The position numbers were made by a program, and so were the translations under genes. The notes under the pieces are model-generated. The model was not told where the DNA came from. It saw only the letters and a program-made list of their open reading frames with translations, and made no database searches. This document shows positions 33,481-46,976 of a stretch of 64,000 nucleotides of DNA, piece after piece. The first letter of the stretch is position 1. Every line of letters starts with the position of its first letter. Source of the DNA: Camellia lanceoleosa (taxonomy: Eukaryota > Streptophyta > Magnoliopsida > Ericales > Theaceae); NCBI GenBank assembly GCA_025200525.1, contig CM045758.1, positions 166,310,261-166,374,260 of the forward strand. The letters are read 5' to 3'.

Positions 33481-34540
33481 TGTTAGAATAGCATATTATT
33501 AGTTGGGTTATTCTTAGATTGTAATTATTCTATGCCTTAAGGCTCTCTTGTAATTATTAATCTTCATTAATATAAAAGGGGGATGATATCACAATCATTC
33601 CTTAATCTTTGTATTCTCTAAATTATCATGGTATTAGAGCCTAACCAGAAAACCTAAACCCGTCTACCCATACAGTTCTTGTTATCCACAAGAGCCTCCA
33701 GTCATCAGTCTAAGACATCCCACGCAGCCAGCGACTACCTTTCAGTAGCCGACGGGCTCTCTCTCTGTCGACTCAAGTTGACTCCACCCTGAGGGGTTTC
33801 GGCTTAAGCCGAGAAAGACCCAGGTTGTTTCTGGGTGGGTTGATGCCTGTCTAAGGTTCGAAACTCACCTTGGTTGATCAAAATCAGCACCGAAGATCTC
33901 TAGGGTTTGAACCTTACCTAGGTTGGTCGAAATCCTCACCACAGGCCTTCTAGTCCCTCGTTGGTCTTTGCCAATAGGCCTCCTGGCTTAGTCGACCACT
34001 GGTGACGGCTTGTCTCGCCTGGCTAACTGCCATGGATGGTCTCTCTACCTCAGCTAATGATCATCTCTCTCTGTTTCTTGATAGTCTTTGTTTGACCTGT
34101 CGTCATTTTATTTCTTCATAGTTGACCTCATTCTCTGTTCTAAAAACATTCTCTAAAAAAAAATTAAAAGAAAAGAAAGAAAAAGAAAACCTCTATGAGT
34201 TCTTAATATTTTCTTTATGCTTTCATAGTGGTCATTGTGTTTTTCCTTCCACCACTACCTTCCAGGTTTATGATTTGGCCCTAGTTTTGTTGAGGGTTTG
34301 ATTGTACAGTATCCATGGCAGATTCCCCCAGTGTGTCCACTACTTCTCAGACACCTAGGAGTGAGAGTTCCATTCTACCTACTACTATGACTGATAACCC
34401 CAACCCTACTCTTAAAATCACCACATTTCCATTTAATGGTAAGAACTATCTAGCGTGGTTACAAAGTTTGAATATTTTTTTGGAAAAGCATAGGGAAGAT
34501 TGGATATGTTGATGGTAGGATATAGGCACCCAACACCACT
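33481..34540 (+). mobile_element. Ty1/copia retrotransposon, 5' end only
   Basis: A 148-bp LTR (33481-33628) starts TGTTAGAATAG and ends AAATTATCA. It is followed at once by TGGTATTAGAGCC (33629-33641), the initiator tRNA-Met primer site with one change. An untranslated leader leads to a gag start at 34315 (next entry). The element is interrupted at 34541 by a gypsy LTR in the opposite orientation; the rest of gag-pol and the 3' LTR are not seen in the window. Confidence 0.8.
34315..34540 (+). pseudogene. Ty1/copia gag, N-terminal fragment
   Basis: From ATG 34315: a Ser/Thr-rich start, then LKITTFPFNGKNYLAWLQSL and NIFLEKH, the conserved N-terminal block of plant copia gag (UBN2-type). A one-base shift at about 34500 is needed to continue into GYVDGR. 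A stop follows, and the frame is cut at 34541 by an inserted LTR. Confidence 0.8.
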
Positions 34541-36543
34541 TGTAACGCCCCCAAATTTATTAAACTAAAACATCACTCTTAATTTGCTTAATCTGATATC
34601 TTTCCAAACCAATAATAACAATAATCTCAAAAATCCTCTTTTCAATTGATCTACATATCAAATATTACAATTTTCATGTTCTTGTCCTTGTAATAATAAC
34701 ATTTACATAATTCGAGAAACTAGAAAATAAAAATAATAATGCCTTAATGGCATACAAACAACAAGGCATAGCCTTGGTACAACAAAATGGACACATGGTC
34801 CCAATACACATTAGCCCCGAAGCTTCACCAATTAACAATCAATGAGCCCACGTGCTATGTTCAAAAATCTTCATCGCCTTGTCACTTGGGCAGAATCACA
34901 CCAACAATTCCTGAAACGTTAGATAGGAATGAGCTAGATGCCCAGTAGAATTACTTTTAACAATGTATCTAATTATCTGAAAATCCATGTGGCATTATCA
35001 CAACCAAAACATTTTCTTTTTTAAACACATGATAAATGTTTAGCCATCAAAAATCAAATATTATCATTTCCATGAGAAATCACATTTCAAAACAGGGAGT
35101 AAATAAGCCATGAAGTCCCTAAAGAGAGCCCCAGTACATACATACATATATATAGTTTTATATCCAAAATACCTCCACATTTACGGACTACAATATGGCA
35201 GGACCAGTGGACACCCAAAAACATTTTCCTACATTCATCCGACGATAAGCTCAAGAAAGGGCAATTGGGCACCTAGACTCCCCGCGCAGGTACCAACATA
35301 ACACATAACTCTTTTTAAAATCGACTCTCTACCCAGACTCATATGCTATTTATCACCCCCTTAAAACAACATTTCCAATGTTTTCACAAATTCCAAGCAT
35401 TTATACATCCATGAAAACAAAGGTAAATATCACCATGCAAATAATTGCATTATTATAGATACATAATCATCATATTTCTAAGGAAAAATTTCAAAGGCTT
35501 TCAAATTCATAAATCTCAAGCAATACATATTCAAAATATCATAATCCATTCATCAATTTAAAGATTTGAAATCAATTTCATCTTTTCTCCAAATTTGGCA
35601 GCTAGGGTTTTCATAAATTTGGGACTTTTGCCCATAAACCATGTAAAATGCTATCTTCAAACTAAAATCTCCATAATCTATGGCCATTAATAAAAATCTC
35701 AAGAGAAAATAAAGGAAATCTCATTTTTGAAACAAAACCCAATTTTGTAAACTCAAAATTTTAATTATAGCATCAATGTTACAATAATACCAAATAATCA
35801 TCCTCAAAATAAAGAGATACAAAGCTAAAAATAATCCTATCTCAAGAAAAGAGCAAGAGAGCAAGACTTCTAGGAGAATCCATCACAAAACCAAGATCCA
35901 ATCGGTTAAAAATGCTCATCTTCACTTGTTCTTCATCTTTAATGCAAGATCCAAGGTGGATTATAGGTTAAATATGGATGAAATCAGGGTCTTTTTTTTT
36001 TTAGGGCTAGGGTTTCGGGTATGGAGGAAAGGGGGAGAAGAGAGGAAGAAAAAATAAAGTTTTTGGGCCAAAAAGTCACTTTAAAGAGATTAATATCGAC
36101 TAGTTTGCTCGAGTGAAGAAAACTAGGCTCGAGCGCAGAAAAAGAGCTCCCAGAATCTCTAAAATTTGCACAGACCGCTCGAGTGCAACTTCTTGCGCTT
36201 GAGCAGACTTGTTTCCTGCACAGATACTCAAAATTCAAACGAGCATAACTCTCTCGTCTGAACTCTATTTTATGCTGTTCTTGTGTCCAAATCGAAGCCC
36301 CGGAAATAAGATTTCCAATGGCTCTAGCCTCACATCCAAATTCAAAGTGTGGAAAAATAAAAGGGCAAAAGAGTGATGACTGTTCATAGGACAATTATCC
36401 AAATCAAAGTTTTTGGTTCAATCCTACTTCCCAAACATGATACCACCTCAATCAATATTCCAAAATGAATCTAAGAGGTTCCAAGTATAATAATAAAGGT
36501 GGTCAGAGCAATCCCATTAATCCAAGAAGTATGGCTTGTCACA
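34541..36543 (-). mobile_element. Ty3/gypsy LTR of element D, 2003 bp
   Basis: On the minus strand it starts TGTGACAAGCC (36543) and ends GGGGGCGTTACA (34541). Just upstream on that strand is the purine tract CTAAGGTGGAGAG, preceded by TTTCGAGTGTGAAATTTC, the usual coding-end-plus-PPT arrangement of plant chromoviruses. This is therefore the 3' LTR of a minus-strand element inserted into the copia gag. Its U3 carries GCTCGAGTG/GCTCGAGCG motifs (36110-36215). The copy of the target duplication next to 34541 would be CCACT; no partner was found. Confidence 0.75.
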
Positions 36544-36973
36544 ATCTCTCCACCTTAGGAAATTTCACACTCGAAATTAGACAGTTCAAGAATCAAAGTT
36601 TTGAACAACCAAAATGGAACGGATATTGGAATTAACACTTACTCCGACGACTCATGAACAATCTCTACTCAATCATAAGTTTCTAGAAAGGCCTCCCAAC
36701 GTAACTAATTTCACGAGTTGGATAAGAAACAATTCGCAATTGATTTACAATCGCCACACCAAATCTAATTCGAATTCTAAAGGAAACTTTCATCTTTCAG
36801 CCCCACACTAATATTTTGATAGCACCCAAATGTTATGACAATAATTCCAAAGTGGTGAACCTCATTTTCAGCCCATTCACAAGAATTACCTCTATGAGCC
36901 ACAAGAAACAAAAATCGAACAAAATATCTCACTAATATATCCAACCATGCTCGTGTCTCAACCAGACTCCACC
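36544..36973 (-). mobile_element. 3' internal region of element D
   Basis: Sequence just upstream (on the minus strand) of D's polypurine tract. It is non-coding or too decayed to assign; only the terminal TTTCGAGTGTGAAATTTCC resembles the end of a gypsy polyprotein. It is cut at 36974 by another LTR terminus. Confidence 0.45.
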
Positions 36974-39838
36974 TGTCACATCCCAAACCCGGCCCTATGG
37001 GTTTAGCAGGAGAATCGCCAAGAAAGAAGAAGGCGCTCGGCTCACAACAAGAATAAATAAAACTTAAACGTGTGATGGCCCGGGCTAAGCCAATACAGTA
37101 ACTAGTGTCCATTGGAAAAATGAAAAAAATTAAAAAACAAAAAATTTTTCATGTATTCAAACAAATTTAGACACAGACAGTTTTATACAATTTACAACAA
37201 TACCAAGTAGATCAAAAAATCCTAGACAACAAGACGAAAAACAAGAGAGAGACACAATGTGACAAAAGAAGGAAGAAGGAGACCGAGAATAAAACACCAA
37301 CACCCTGCCATAATAGCATGGCAACTCAAAGGAGACAGCGCATACACATAGGACCGTTTTGACAGGAACCGGACCCACGCCCCACTTCCTTCCCTAGCCC
37401 CCAGTAATTGAGATATATATATATAAACAAAGAAAAATAAAGCCCAAAACATAATAATAAAATGAAGCGAGAATGAATGTCTGAACAAGAAAAAAATCAC
37501 CATGAAAATTACATTCATTTCATTTTTTACCCAATCACCATACCAATCACATCCATTAGTACATCCATTAGTCTGGTCCAAGGAGTCCGGTCTTAACAGG
37601 TCAACAAACAATGATGGCCATCAAATAGAATAGTATGGTTCCACGAACCGAACCGAGAGATAATATATAAAGAAAAGCTAAAGAATGCTATGATGCAACA
37701 AGATGCCACAAGACATACAAAGATATACATTCATTCAAGAAATAATATCACCTCAATAAATAATCAACGCCTCAAAAGATAACCATTTTGAACATATCTT
37801 TACACAATTGTTACTCACAGAGATTGGGCTATAAGCGCTAGAGAGCGTCCCCCCCGAGACCAACCCTAACGACAAACAAATAGAAACACACACTAAGTTC
37901 ACACATGAAGGATGATAATTAAATCCCTAAATTTCCTCGGTGTGGTTCTATGTCTAAACCCTCGTTAAGATGCCTTAAACTAGGCCTAGAGGCCTGGGGA
38001 TGGGATGCAATGCAAAAAATAATTTTTGGAAGGCATTTTTCAAAAGTTCTTTAGTCGGGGGTCCTCTCTTCAGCGAGCCTTCCTTCGCTCGGGTTTGCAA
38101 AAAAAAAAAGAAACGACCGGCGAACTTTTTGATCCGATGCGATGCCCGATGAAAAAAAGAAATAAAATCTTTTTACCGAGAGCTTTTTTCGAATCGAAGC
38201 TTCGCTCGAGGCGAGGTCGCGAGAAAGCAGCAGAAGCAAAACGAATTAAGATATTAAATCATAAATCAACCCAGCTCAAACTTCAACTTCTCAATCTCTT
38301 GGCTTCAAATTCCAAAAATTCTCCTCCGACGGAAAATACATCCCAAAACATTGTATAACAAGTTTCAAAAGCCAATTTATGAATTCAAGCCCCAAATGTG
38401 AGTCAATTAAAACCATTTTTCAAACCCAATTTCAAGAACAATTTCAAACATGCAATGCATGAGCTTTAAACCAAAATCAAGCCTCAAATCTTGCTCTAAT
38501 GAGCTCCAATCTTTGAAGACAATGTGGAAACATGGACTATGATAAAAACATGGACATGCATGTGCAATTTACCATGAAATCAACTTCAAAATGCACCAAG
38601 ATGGTCATACATGCAACAATCAAGCTTCAATTCAACATTCTTGCACTAAATCATGGCCTAGCTCTCTAATTGGGCATGAACCATGCAAAATGAGGCTCAA
38701 AGACAACAAGATGGAGGTGAAGTCACTTACCTAAGTCTCAATTTCAAGGTAAGGAAGCTAGATTATGCCAATTATACTTCAATTCTCTCAAATTCCAAAA
38801 GATGAAGATGAAATCCTCCAATCTCTCTACTCTCTCTCTCTAACTAAAAAAAAAAAAAAAAAATGATATGTTTTTTTTTGTTTTTGTATAACAAAGTGTA
38901 AAGGCTCAAGTCATAAGATTAAACAAGTGCCCACCCATGGGCGCTTGCATTAAGCCCAACTCTTCAATTTAACTCATTAAATCTAATTTAATCATTCCTA
39001 ATCAATTTGCAGAGAAATATATCATTAAATCGCAAATATTCTCCTAATACAAAAACACTAAAAGTTCCTCCTAAGGCCCATAATAATAAGCTTAATTAAC
39101 ATATATTTAAACATATAAATTCAAAGTATAATCAATCAATCAAACAGATGCAATATGCAATTCAATAGATAAACTTATTCAATTTCAGCCGATTTCAACT
39201 CAGTTCATTAAAGGTTTCAAAATTTATTATATCCATTATCGCTCGGTTAGGTAGGTAAATCGATGCGTAATTCAAAGTTTGAATCGTCGACGCGGGTGCG
39301 GCGGTACGGGGCTTTTTCAATCGCTCATTAGAGGTTAATTGATTTATTCATCAACACATCATTCTATGAAGCGGGAATCAAGAGGCAAATCCAAGATTTA
39401 ATTCATTAAACGACGCACCTCAAGGAAATAAGCTTCCAATTCACATTCGCACCCCAAGAAACAACTGTCAGTCTCTCAGCAACCAAATTTCTACACAATT
39501 ACCTCACATTACTACACAAGTCCTCAATCCCTTCTCATGAGAAGAAAAGTTTCTAATAAAAGTTTCATCCGCCAATCATGGCCTTTAACAAAACGTAACT
39601 CAACGAAACCAAGCACCACAAACGTCGTTTTTCCAACACAACTAGTATTCCATGCCTTCATATTACTCAATTGTGATTTTAAAATACTTAAGAACCAAAA
39701 AAAAAAAACATCCGATAATATATTTTTTTACTTTTTGAATTTTAAAAGAGATCATTCTTGGTAGAAGTCTTTATATGAAAATGTTTTAGATGTACAAAAA
39801 TGATTTGTAAAAGTAGTGGGTTTTAAGAAAAGATATAT

Positions 39839-39873
<35 letters not shown>

Positions 39874-40365
39874 TTTTGAAATTGTTAAGAATCATGCACA
39901 TCATAAGACTCAATATGCCTCTTTCATAATTACTTCTCATTTACTAACGGGTCTATCCATAACATTACATTCCCAATTTTAGTAAAAACAAGGTCACGCT
40001 CAACAGGAGAACTCCGTTCTCATCTCTTTTCTCAAACATTTTCCAACCGGTGACTCTCAAACATCACCCCACCAATGATCCTATCACTATAGTGATTGCC
40101 AATCTCCCTTTATAGTTATTCAAGCAATAACCACTCATAACAACACGAAGAGACTAAACATCACAAGTTTGGTAAGTCACATCTCATTCACGACTACTAC
40201 GATAATCCACCAACTACTCATTATTTATATTATGTTTGTATCACAATTTTCATAATTAACTCCATTTTGGGGGTCACACACAATCAACTAAAAACAATTA
40301 CCAAGCAATTTACACGACTTGTCACTCCCCTGAGTGACACACACGCTTATCAAACAATTAATTCT
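36974..40365 (-). mobile_element. LTR-retrotransposon debris, minus strand, LTR end at 36974
   Basis: TGTCACATCCCAAACCCGGC at 36974 is the complement of an LTR end (…GGGTTTGGGATGTGACA) close to that of element A (…GGGTTTGGGTCGTGACA). The other end was not located. The region holds poly-A/T runs, an (ATTT)n microsatellite at 39838-39877 and no recognisable protein domain. Part of it, next to 40365, is probably older host sequence of element B. Confidence 0.5.
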
Positions 40366-40370
40366 CATTT

Positions 40371-41916
40371 TATAGCGATCTCGATTTTGCCCAAGCCTTC
40401 ATTGTGTTCCGGACTTGGGTTTCGTGATTGAATATTATATCCATGTCTTGTTTTTCTCCTTTGACCCTTGATGTTTGAGTTTTAGAACTTGTTGGGTGAG
40501 TTTGGAACAGGTTGGTTGCAGTTGGGTTACATTGTTGTTGCCTAGGTTTTGGCCTCTTTGCTCGAGCGAGCTTTTTGTAATTTGCTTCTTCACTCAAGCG
40601 AAGTTTCTTGCACTCAAGCGAGAATTAGGATTTCTCAGGTTTCCTTCTAGACACAACATTTTTGGGGAAGATGAAGTTCTTCGCTTGAGCGAGGCTTCTT
40701 GCGCTCGAGCAAGCCTTGTGTTATTTGTTCCTTCGCTCGAGTGAGGTTTCTTGCGCTCGAGCGAGCGTGTGCGTCTGTAGCAAACCTGAAGCTTTGCATT
40801 GTGCACTCGAGCGAGGTCACTTGTTGTGTCTGGTCGCTCGAGCGATAACTTCTTCGCTCGAGCGAAGACCACGTATATCAGTTCACAGCAAAGGATTTTG
40901 TATCACTTTTCACTCAAAACCCTAATCCGGCACTTCTCTCTCTAAAACTCTCTCTCTCTTTCTACAAATACTCATTGATCTAAGCATTTCTCTACCCTAC
41001 TTTCTTTGTTAAAAAGGTAGAGCACCTTGAGGGCTCCGTGTTGATCCAAATAGATCGTGGTTTCGACTTATTTGAAGTGTCTCCATCTCCTCCTTTGGTC
41101 TCCTAACGTTGAGATAGGGATATTCTACACTTTGTTATGAATTTTAACCTAGTTATTTCTTATTATGAATATATGGTGAGATTTGGGATGTTTGGAGGAA
41201 ATCTAGGATTAAGATTCAAATTTATAAAGAGGGGTTTTCATGTGTTGTGGCATATTTGATCATGGGGCTAGGTTATGAGGTTGTTTGCTATTAAAATGGT
41301 GGAATCTAGCTATTTGGTAGAATTTGAGAAAAGTTGGGGGATTGCCCTAATTTGAGTTAAATAAATTATTTTGTATAAATAATGAAATTGATATGGGAAA
41401 TATGAAATTAGGAGGGTGCATGAATGAATGGTGTAGTTGGATTTATTAAATCACTCACCTATGGAAATCTGATAAATTATCTGTTTAAAAGATTGGATAT
41501 TTGTTTGGAAAATATCTGTTTTGGGCTATCGGTGGAGGATAGCTATGATTGTTGTAGAAACTGCATATAGATTAGGTGAATTGAAACCTATCATTTAAGT
41601 TACCTCATTGAATGTGATGGTATGATTGAGATATTGAATATGTGCCGTAGATAGTCATTGTATATGACGATGCTGTTAAATACATTGTATGTGTATCATT
41701 GTTTGAGAGGAGATAGGGGATGAACTCAATTTAAAATTAAGTTGGCCGGAGTGTCCAGGGTGAAAGTCCCGAAACCTTATATACATATGGATGCCGGTTC
41801 CCTCGGACGAAAATTCCGTAAAATGGTAAAATTGAAGTGTTTGAATAATAGTTGTATTGAATTGTGAATCATTGAGTTGTAGTCTCATTTGGGTTGTTTA
41901 GATAACATGAACTTGT
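40371..41916 (+). repeat. Element B 5' LTR, first part (U3/R)
   Basis: Matches 60035-61710 closely. It contains the CTCGAG palindrome array (40558-40865), a CT-rich leader (40935-40965) and GGATAGCTATGATTGTTGTAG-type U5 sequence. It is interrupted at the target CTTGT by a 4122-bp insertion. It continues at 46044-46573. Confidence 0.9.
40558..40865. repeat. CTCGAG-palindrome array in the 5' LTR of element B
   Basis: About ten copies of (T)CGCTCGAGCGA(G) or one-base variants (CTCAAGCG, CTTGAGCG, CTCGAGTG), spaced 15-40 bp, mostly in the context CTTC[TT]GCGCTCGAGCGAG. The full unit TCGCTCGAGCGA is a perfect 12-bp palindrome. Confidence 0.85.
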
Positions 41917-44900
41917 TGTAGACAACCCATTTTTGACCGTCCTCAAGACTTGGATGTTCTTGTAGGTATAGCAACAAGTTTGATTGCTCATTAAGTGTCC
42001 GACTTTCGTGACGGAATGCTCCAGGTTTGATCCTTCTAAACCCTATTTCCATTCTATCTCATTTTTGGACCATGTGTTGGTCTTTGCTTTATGGAGTCCT
42101 TGATGGGCTGCCGGCCATCATAGAGGGCTGTCGGCCATAGACTAGGCCCTGCCGACCCTCATTAGGCCATGCTGACCATCAATGAGGCACTGCCAGCCAC
42201 CACTGATGGCCGGCCAGCCACCCTTGTTTTAACAGATATTTTCTCAGATATTTTTGAGCCAGCTGTAGCTCACTGAGCCCTCCTCCATACACGTATGGAG
42301 GGATGGAAGGCAAGCTTTAAACTTGTCAAGAAAGCTTTTGCTTGCATTGCCTATATAAGGAGAGACCTCTTCCCCTATTCAAAGTTCAGATTTTTCAAAG
42401 ACAAAAATCTCTCTCTCTCTCTCTAGAATTCTCACACTCTCTCTCTATATTGTCCTCTATATTGCTTGAAAGTGAGTGTTCTTCACACATTTTGGCTACA
42501 ACCCCTTAGCCAAACATCTTGACCTTGGAGCTGAGATTCTCTAAGGCTTGTTTGGGCATTCTAAAACTGGTTTTGGCTCAGAAAAGTTGCTGGTTTTTGC
42601 TGTTCTTCAAGGGTAAGGCCCTAACCCTTTCAAGGCTTTGTTTCCTTTGTTTGATTGACCACCTTTGCATGCTATTTTTGGCCTAGTTGTCAACTATTAA
42701 AAGTTCTATTTTTTAGTGTTAAAAATGTTGGTTTGAGTCCATGTTGGAGTTAGGGGTGGTCCACCCTCCTTTTATTGCTTATTTGCTAAGCTTTTGTACC
42801 ACCTCTTTAGGCTTTTCAAGCTATCTCTTTTTGGCCTTTTAACCACTGAATTCCAGAGGAATTTCAGTGGTGGAAAGGTGGTTTTGAGGTCCAAAATAGG
42901 AGGGGGTGGTCTCCTCTCCTCTTGTCTTGCTAGTTTGTGTTGATGGCCTCATACTTGAGCATGTTTTTCTACCATCTCTTGACTTGATCTAAGCATGTTT
43001 TTGTGACTTTTTTAACATGTTTTGGCTCTGTTTGTGGTTGGCTTGGCCACCTCTTGCGTGCTCCTTACACTTGTATTGTAAATCTTGCTTACTAGCTTAA
43101 TATGCTTGTTATTTTGGCCTATTATTCTAGCTTATTTTGGCTACACTCTAGCATGTTTTTGCTCATGTTTTGGCATGATTGAACTCTGTTTTGGGTGGTC
43201 TTGGTCTTATGAGGCTTGCTTTGTATAGCTATAGCATGATAGGCTTTAATAGCTTTGCGTTATGAGTCCTCTAGCACGCTTTGCTTGAGTTGTTTGCATG
43301 ATTTGGCATCATTTAATATGTGATTTTAGAGCATATATCACTGTCATATTCTCATAAGTATCACTCTTTCAATACTTTTGAGAAGTTAAGCCTCATGCCT
43401 TGTTTGTGAGCCAATATATGAGCATATCTTTCTTGCCATCTATGTTGCAAGTTTAGCATGTTTTTATTACTGTTTTGACCTACCTTAGGTCTGTTTTGAA
43501 TGGTCAAAGTCATTTGAGCATTGCTTAGTATGGTTGTAGTGTAAAGGGCCTTGACTAGCTTTGAGTTTTAAGGCTTTTAACATGTTATGCATGCGATGTT
43601 TGCATGGTATGGCACCATTTAGCATGTAATTTTAGTGTATATAGTGTAGTCATAATCTCACACACCTCACTCCTTCATTGCTTTTGAGGGTTGTGTATTG
43701 TGCCTTATTTGTGGCCTAACATGTATGCATGTTTGTCTAGTCCTTTAAGCTTCAATTTCAGCATGTCTTGGCCTCTAATTTGACATGATTGAGCTTTGTC
43801 CAGAGCTGGTGTGGTTGTTTAGGCTATGCATTGCATGTCTCTTGTATGATGCTCTTCACTAGCCTTAGTGTTTGGGCTCTTAACATGTCTTGCATGCATT
43901 ACTTACATGATAGAGTCTTGTACATGCCACTTTAACATTGAAATGTCTGTCATCTTTCCCATTAGAGGACTTTCACAATTGGACCAACCGGTTAAGGAAT
44001 TGATTGGTAATCTAAAATGTGTAAACAAAATCAATCAAGTAAAACATGCCAAGATAAGCATGTTGTTTGCATTGCATGGTGTTCAATCGGACGTTATATT
44101 GAACACAAGATGAATTGGCTTGGTTTATCTCATACTTGAAGTGATGAAAATGAGCCAATTCTCTTTGTCTCTATTGCCTTTGATCACTCATGATAAGGCA
44201 GTGGTCTTAATGTCTCGTTTGTTTTGCATTTATTGAATGTGTACAAGTTGGGTCTTAGACCATCATGCATTCAAAATGCTTGGTTTATGGTCTTGGATTC
44301 AATTATGCAACTTCTTTGATGTTTTGAGGTGATAAGGAGGGGTATGGGACACACATACCCTTAGGAGACCCTCCATTTCCTTTGTTTTGTGCTTTGTTGT
44401 AGTTTGGTGTCATAGCACACCAGTGGTCGGTAGTGCCACATAGATGGCCGGCACTATTGCATTGTTGCCCGGCAGAGGCCCATCTTTGGCTGGCAGGTGG
44501 CCGGCAGCAACTCCTCATGGCCGGCAGGCCACTGGTGCACTCCCCAACATGGATTTGGTAAGTTTCAGCAGAGGGTTCTTGAAGACACCCTGCAAACAGA
44601 GCCTCAAGAGAGCAAACCGGAAGACGTTTCGAGGCGGCAACCGAGAGCATGCATCCTTCATTGTCCAAGGCAGAGCTGAGGTAGCCTAGGTTTAAATATC
44701 ATGCATGTTTATTTGGTTTTGTAATTTAATTAATTTATTTGTTAATTAGTTAAAGTGTTGTAATAATTAGTAAGTAGTTTGCTGATTATTCAATTTGTTG
44801 TGTAATAATTAGTCTAATTAGTTTAATTAGATTAGTTAATTTAGCTCAGCTTAGATTAGCTTAGCTTGTTTATTCGGACCCTCCGTCGCAAGGGCACAAT

Positions 44901-46038
44901 GTTGTAATAAGGGTGCATGTGTGTACGCATGTCTTCCAACCCCATTTCTTTCTCCTTTTACTTACCGCTTTCGATGGTTAGTTTTAGGGCACGTTTTGAT
45001 TAGCATACCTTATGTTTTGCATGTTTGCATCATTCATTTGTCTTGCATGCACCAGGCTCGGCGCACTATTCAAACTGCATTGTATTTCAATACCTATTTG
45101 AATACATGTTATCAAGTGTTGCATTCATATGCCATAGTAGATAGCCGAGCCAATTAGTTGCACTATTGCATGTGTTGCATTAGGCATCTTTTATAGTTAG
45201 GATCATGCATGATTTCTAACTAGTTTTCTGTTTTGGCTTGGAGTACGTTGTAAGTGTTTATGCTTTAGCATCCTTGCATGTGTGTAAGTGACTGCCATGA
45301 TAGCATGCTTGCCATGAGGCTATTTGCTTAATTGATAAACTGCATGAATGCCTGTGGATGAAGGCTTCATTACTTGAATTGGAACAATTCATCAAAATGT
45401 GAGTTTTAAGCCCACTTGGAGTGGCAAATCATCATGTTTTAAGCCCACCTTGTTTGGTGGCAAATCCGCATTTCTAAGCTCACTTGAGGGTGGCAAATTC
45501 AAACCATTTTCGAAAACAAACATTGAATTGTTTTGTTCCAATTTAGGCGATCTAGTCTATACTTGTATGATGTGCTCATCATGTAGTAAGTTAGCTAAAT
45601 AACCGGAACAAGAACACATGATATTAAAAAAACAACATATCATATTTAGCAAAGGCCGATCTTTGATTAGGCGAGCGGGGGTGCTCATTTCAGGACCTTC
45701 CCCTCTCGTACCCAAGTTCCCGAGCCGAGGCAACTTTGGTGATGACGGATACATGGCTTTTGGCACGAGTCAAGGTTTCCTAAATTTTTCAAAAACAAAA
45801 TATTTAGGTGACGACTCTGTAATCTGGCAAAGCAGTCCATGTTTGGCACTTTTTGATTAAAATCGATTTTCCAAAACGATTTGCGGGATTTGAACTCTTT
45901 GGTGATTTATCGGTCTTACATTGCACTTTGTGAGATTAGATTTAGAACCATGACAGGAGTCTGAACTGTAGTAACTAGAACCCAATTCGCATCCTCTCCG
46001 AAAAGGGGACGCGCGGAGAGAGTTTCGGGCGGTCTATA
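41917..46038 (+). mobile_element. Solo LTR of a long-LTR retrotransposon, 4122 bp, TSD CTTGT
   Basis: Begins TGTAGACAACCC and ends GGTCTATA (inverted terminal TGTAGAC…GTCTATA, one change). It is flanked by CTTGT at 41912-41916 and 46039-46043, and it splits the 5' LTR of element B, which resumes exactly. No internal LTR duplication, primer site or protein domain is present. TATATAAG at 42352-42359 followed by a CT run fits a transcription start about 460 bp in. Size, TGTAGACA start and the GGTGACGACTCTG-type tail suggest the Tat/Ogre group, which is known for LTRs of several kb; the class call is inferred. Confidence 0.75.
43186..43960. repeat. Degenerate ~304-bp tandem repeats inside the solo LTR
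   Basis: Blocks starting at 43186 (CTGTTTTGGGTGGTC), 43491 (CTGTTTTGAATGGTC) and 43794 (CTTTGTCCAGAGCTGGTG) share an ordered set of motifs: a TAG(C/T)ATG…GGC(T)TTGA(C)TAGC core, then CTCTTAACATG-like and GCATG-rich blocks, then GTGTATAT or equivalent. The third copy is partial. Confidence 0.55.
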
Positions 46039-46043
46039 CTTGT

Positions 46044-46573
46044 CTCATGAATTGACTTAGAATTAATTGAATTATAATGAAATAAATAATTGGAAATGGA
46101 TCGAGATATGGGTATCAGTATTGAAAGATCATGGAAAGAAAGTAAGTTGGTTATGAATGTGGAGCATTTATCTAGCGCTTATATCTTAGTTGAACTTCAT
46201 ATATTGTGTTAGTATATCTCTACTGGACTTTGGCTCACCCTACTTGGAAAACCATTTTTAGGTACCGGTGACGTGCCACCTCCAAGGAGGTAGCTTGGGA
46301 GGATTTAGGAGCTGAAAGCTCTATTTTTTTGTTTGTTGTTTAGATGCTTAAATTATTGTTTAAGCCTAAGGCTTTATATGTAATGAGCTTGTAACTCTCT
46401 TTTGTCGTAACCAAGTAATGTCTTGGAAAGATATAAGCCCGAAGGGCATTTGTTTATGTTAAACCCTCTTGTATTATCAACTTCTTGTAATGAAAGGATC
46501 ACTTACACTCTGATTTTTGTAATTCTTGTTTATGCTTGGGTTATATCTATGGTATTATTTTGGAGGTGTTACA
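46044..46573 (+). repeat. Element B 5' LTR, second part
   Basis: Continues the LTR after the solo-LTR insertion (CTCATGAATTGACTTAGAATT, matching 61725 on) and ends GGAGGTGTTACA. The TGGTATCAGAGT primer site follows after three bases. Confidence 0.9.
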
Positions 46574-46976
46574 ACTTGGTATCAGAGTATACCAGGTTTG
46601 AATACTTTGGGTACATGGGAAGTTGTTATTACCATAATGGGTTTGTCTTACTTAGTTGAGGCATTAGTATGCATTGTATGCTTATTTGATAACATGCTTG
46701 TATGATTATATGGGTATGGGATTTAATTTTTAAGATGCTGATCGAGTCCATGGGTTTCTAGGAGTCTTGTTGGAAAGGCATTTGATCACTGCCGTTTCTA
46801 ACCAGAACTCTAGCAACGCCGCGAGATGGTCATTATCCAAAAATGAAATACGTATGTGCTTATGTGATTATATGCTTATGTGGAGTGATTTACTATGGTC
46901 CAATGTATTAGGGCCTGAAAGTGAGATAACCTCGGCGCATTTGTAAATGTGCTAATATCTTTGTTACCCTCATTAG

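Noticed and set aside
44303..44689. Coding frames of 60-121 codons on both strands
   Set aside because: They lie in the GGCCGGC repeat cluster of the solo LTR, with no homologous domain and frames open on both strands because of composition.
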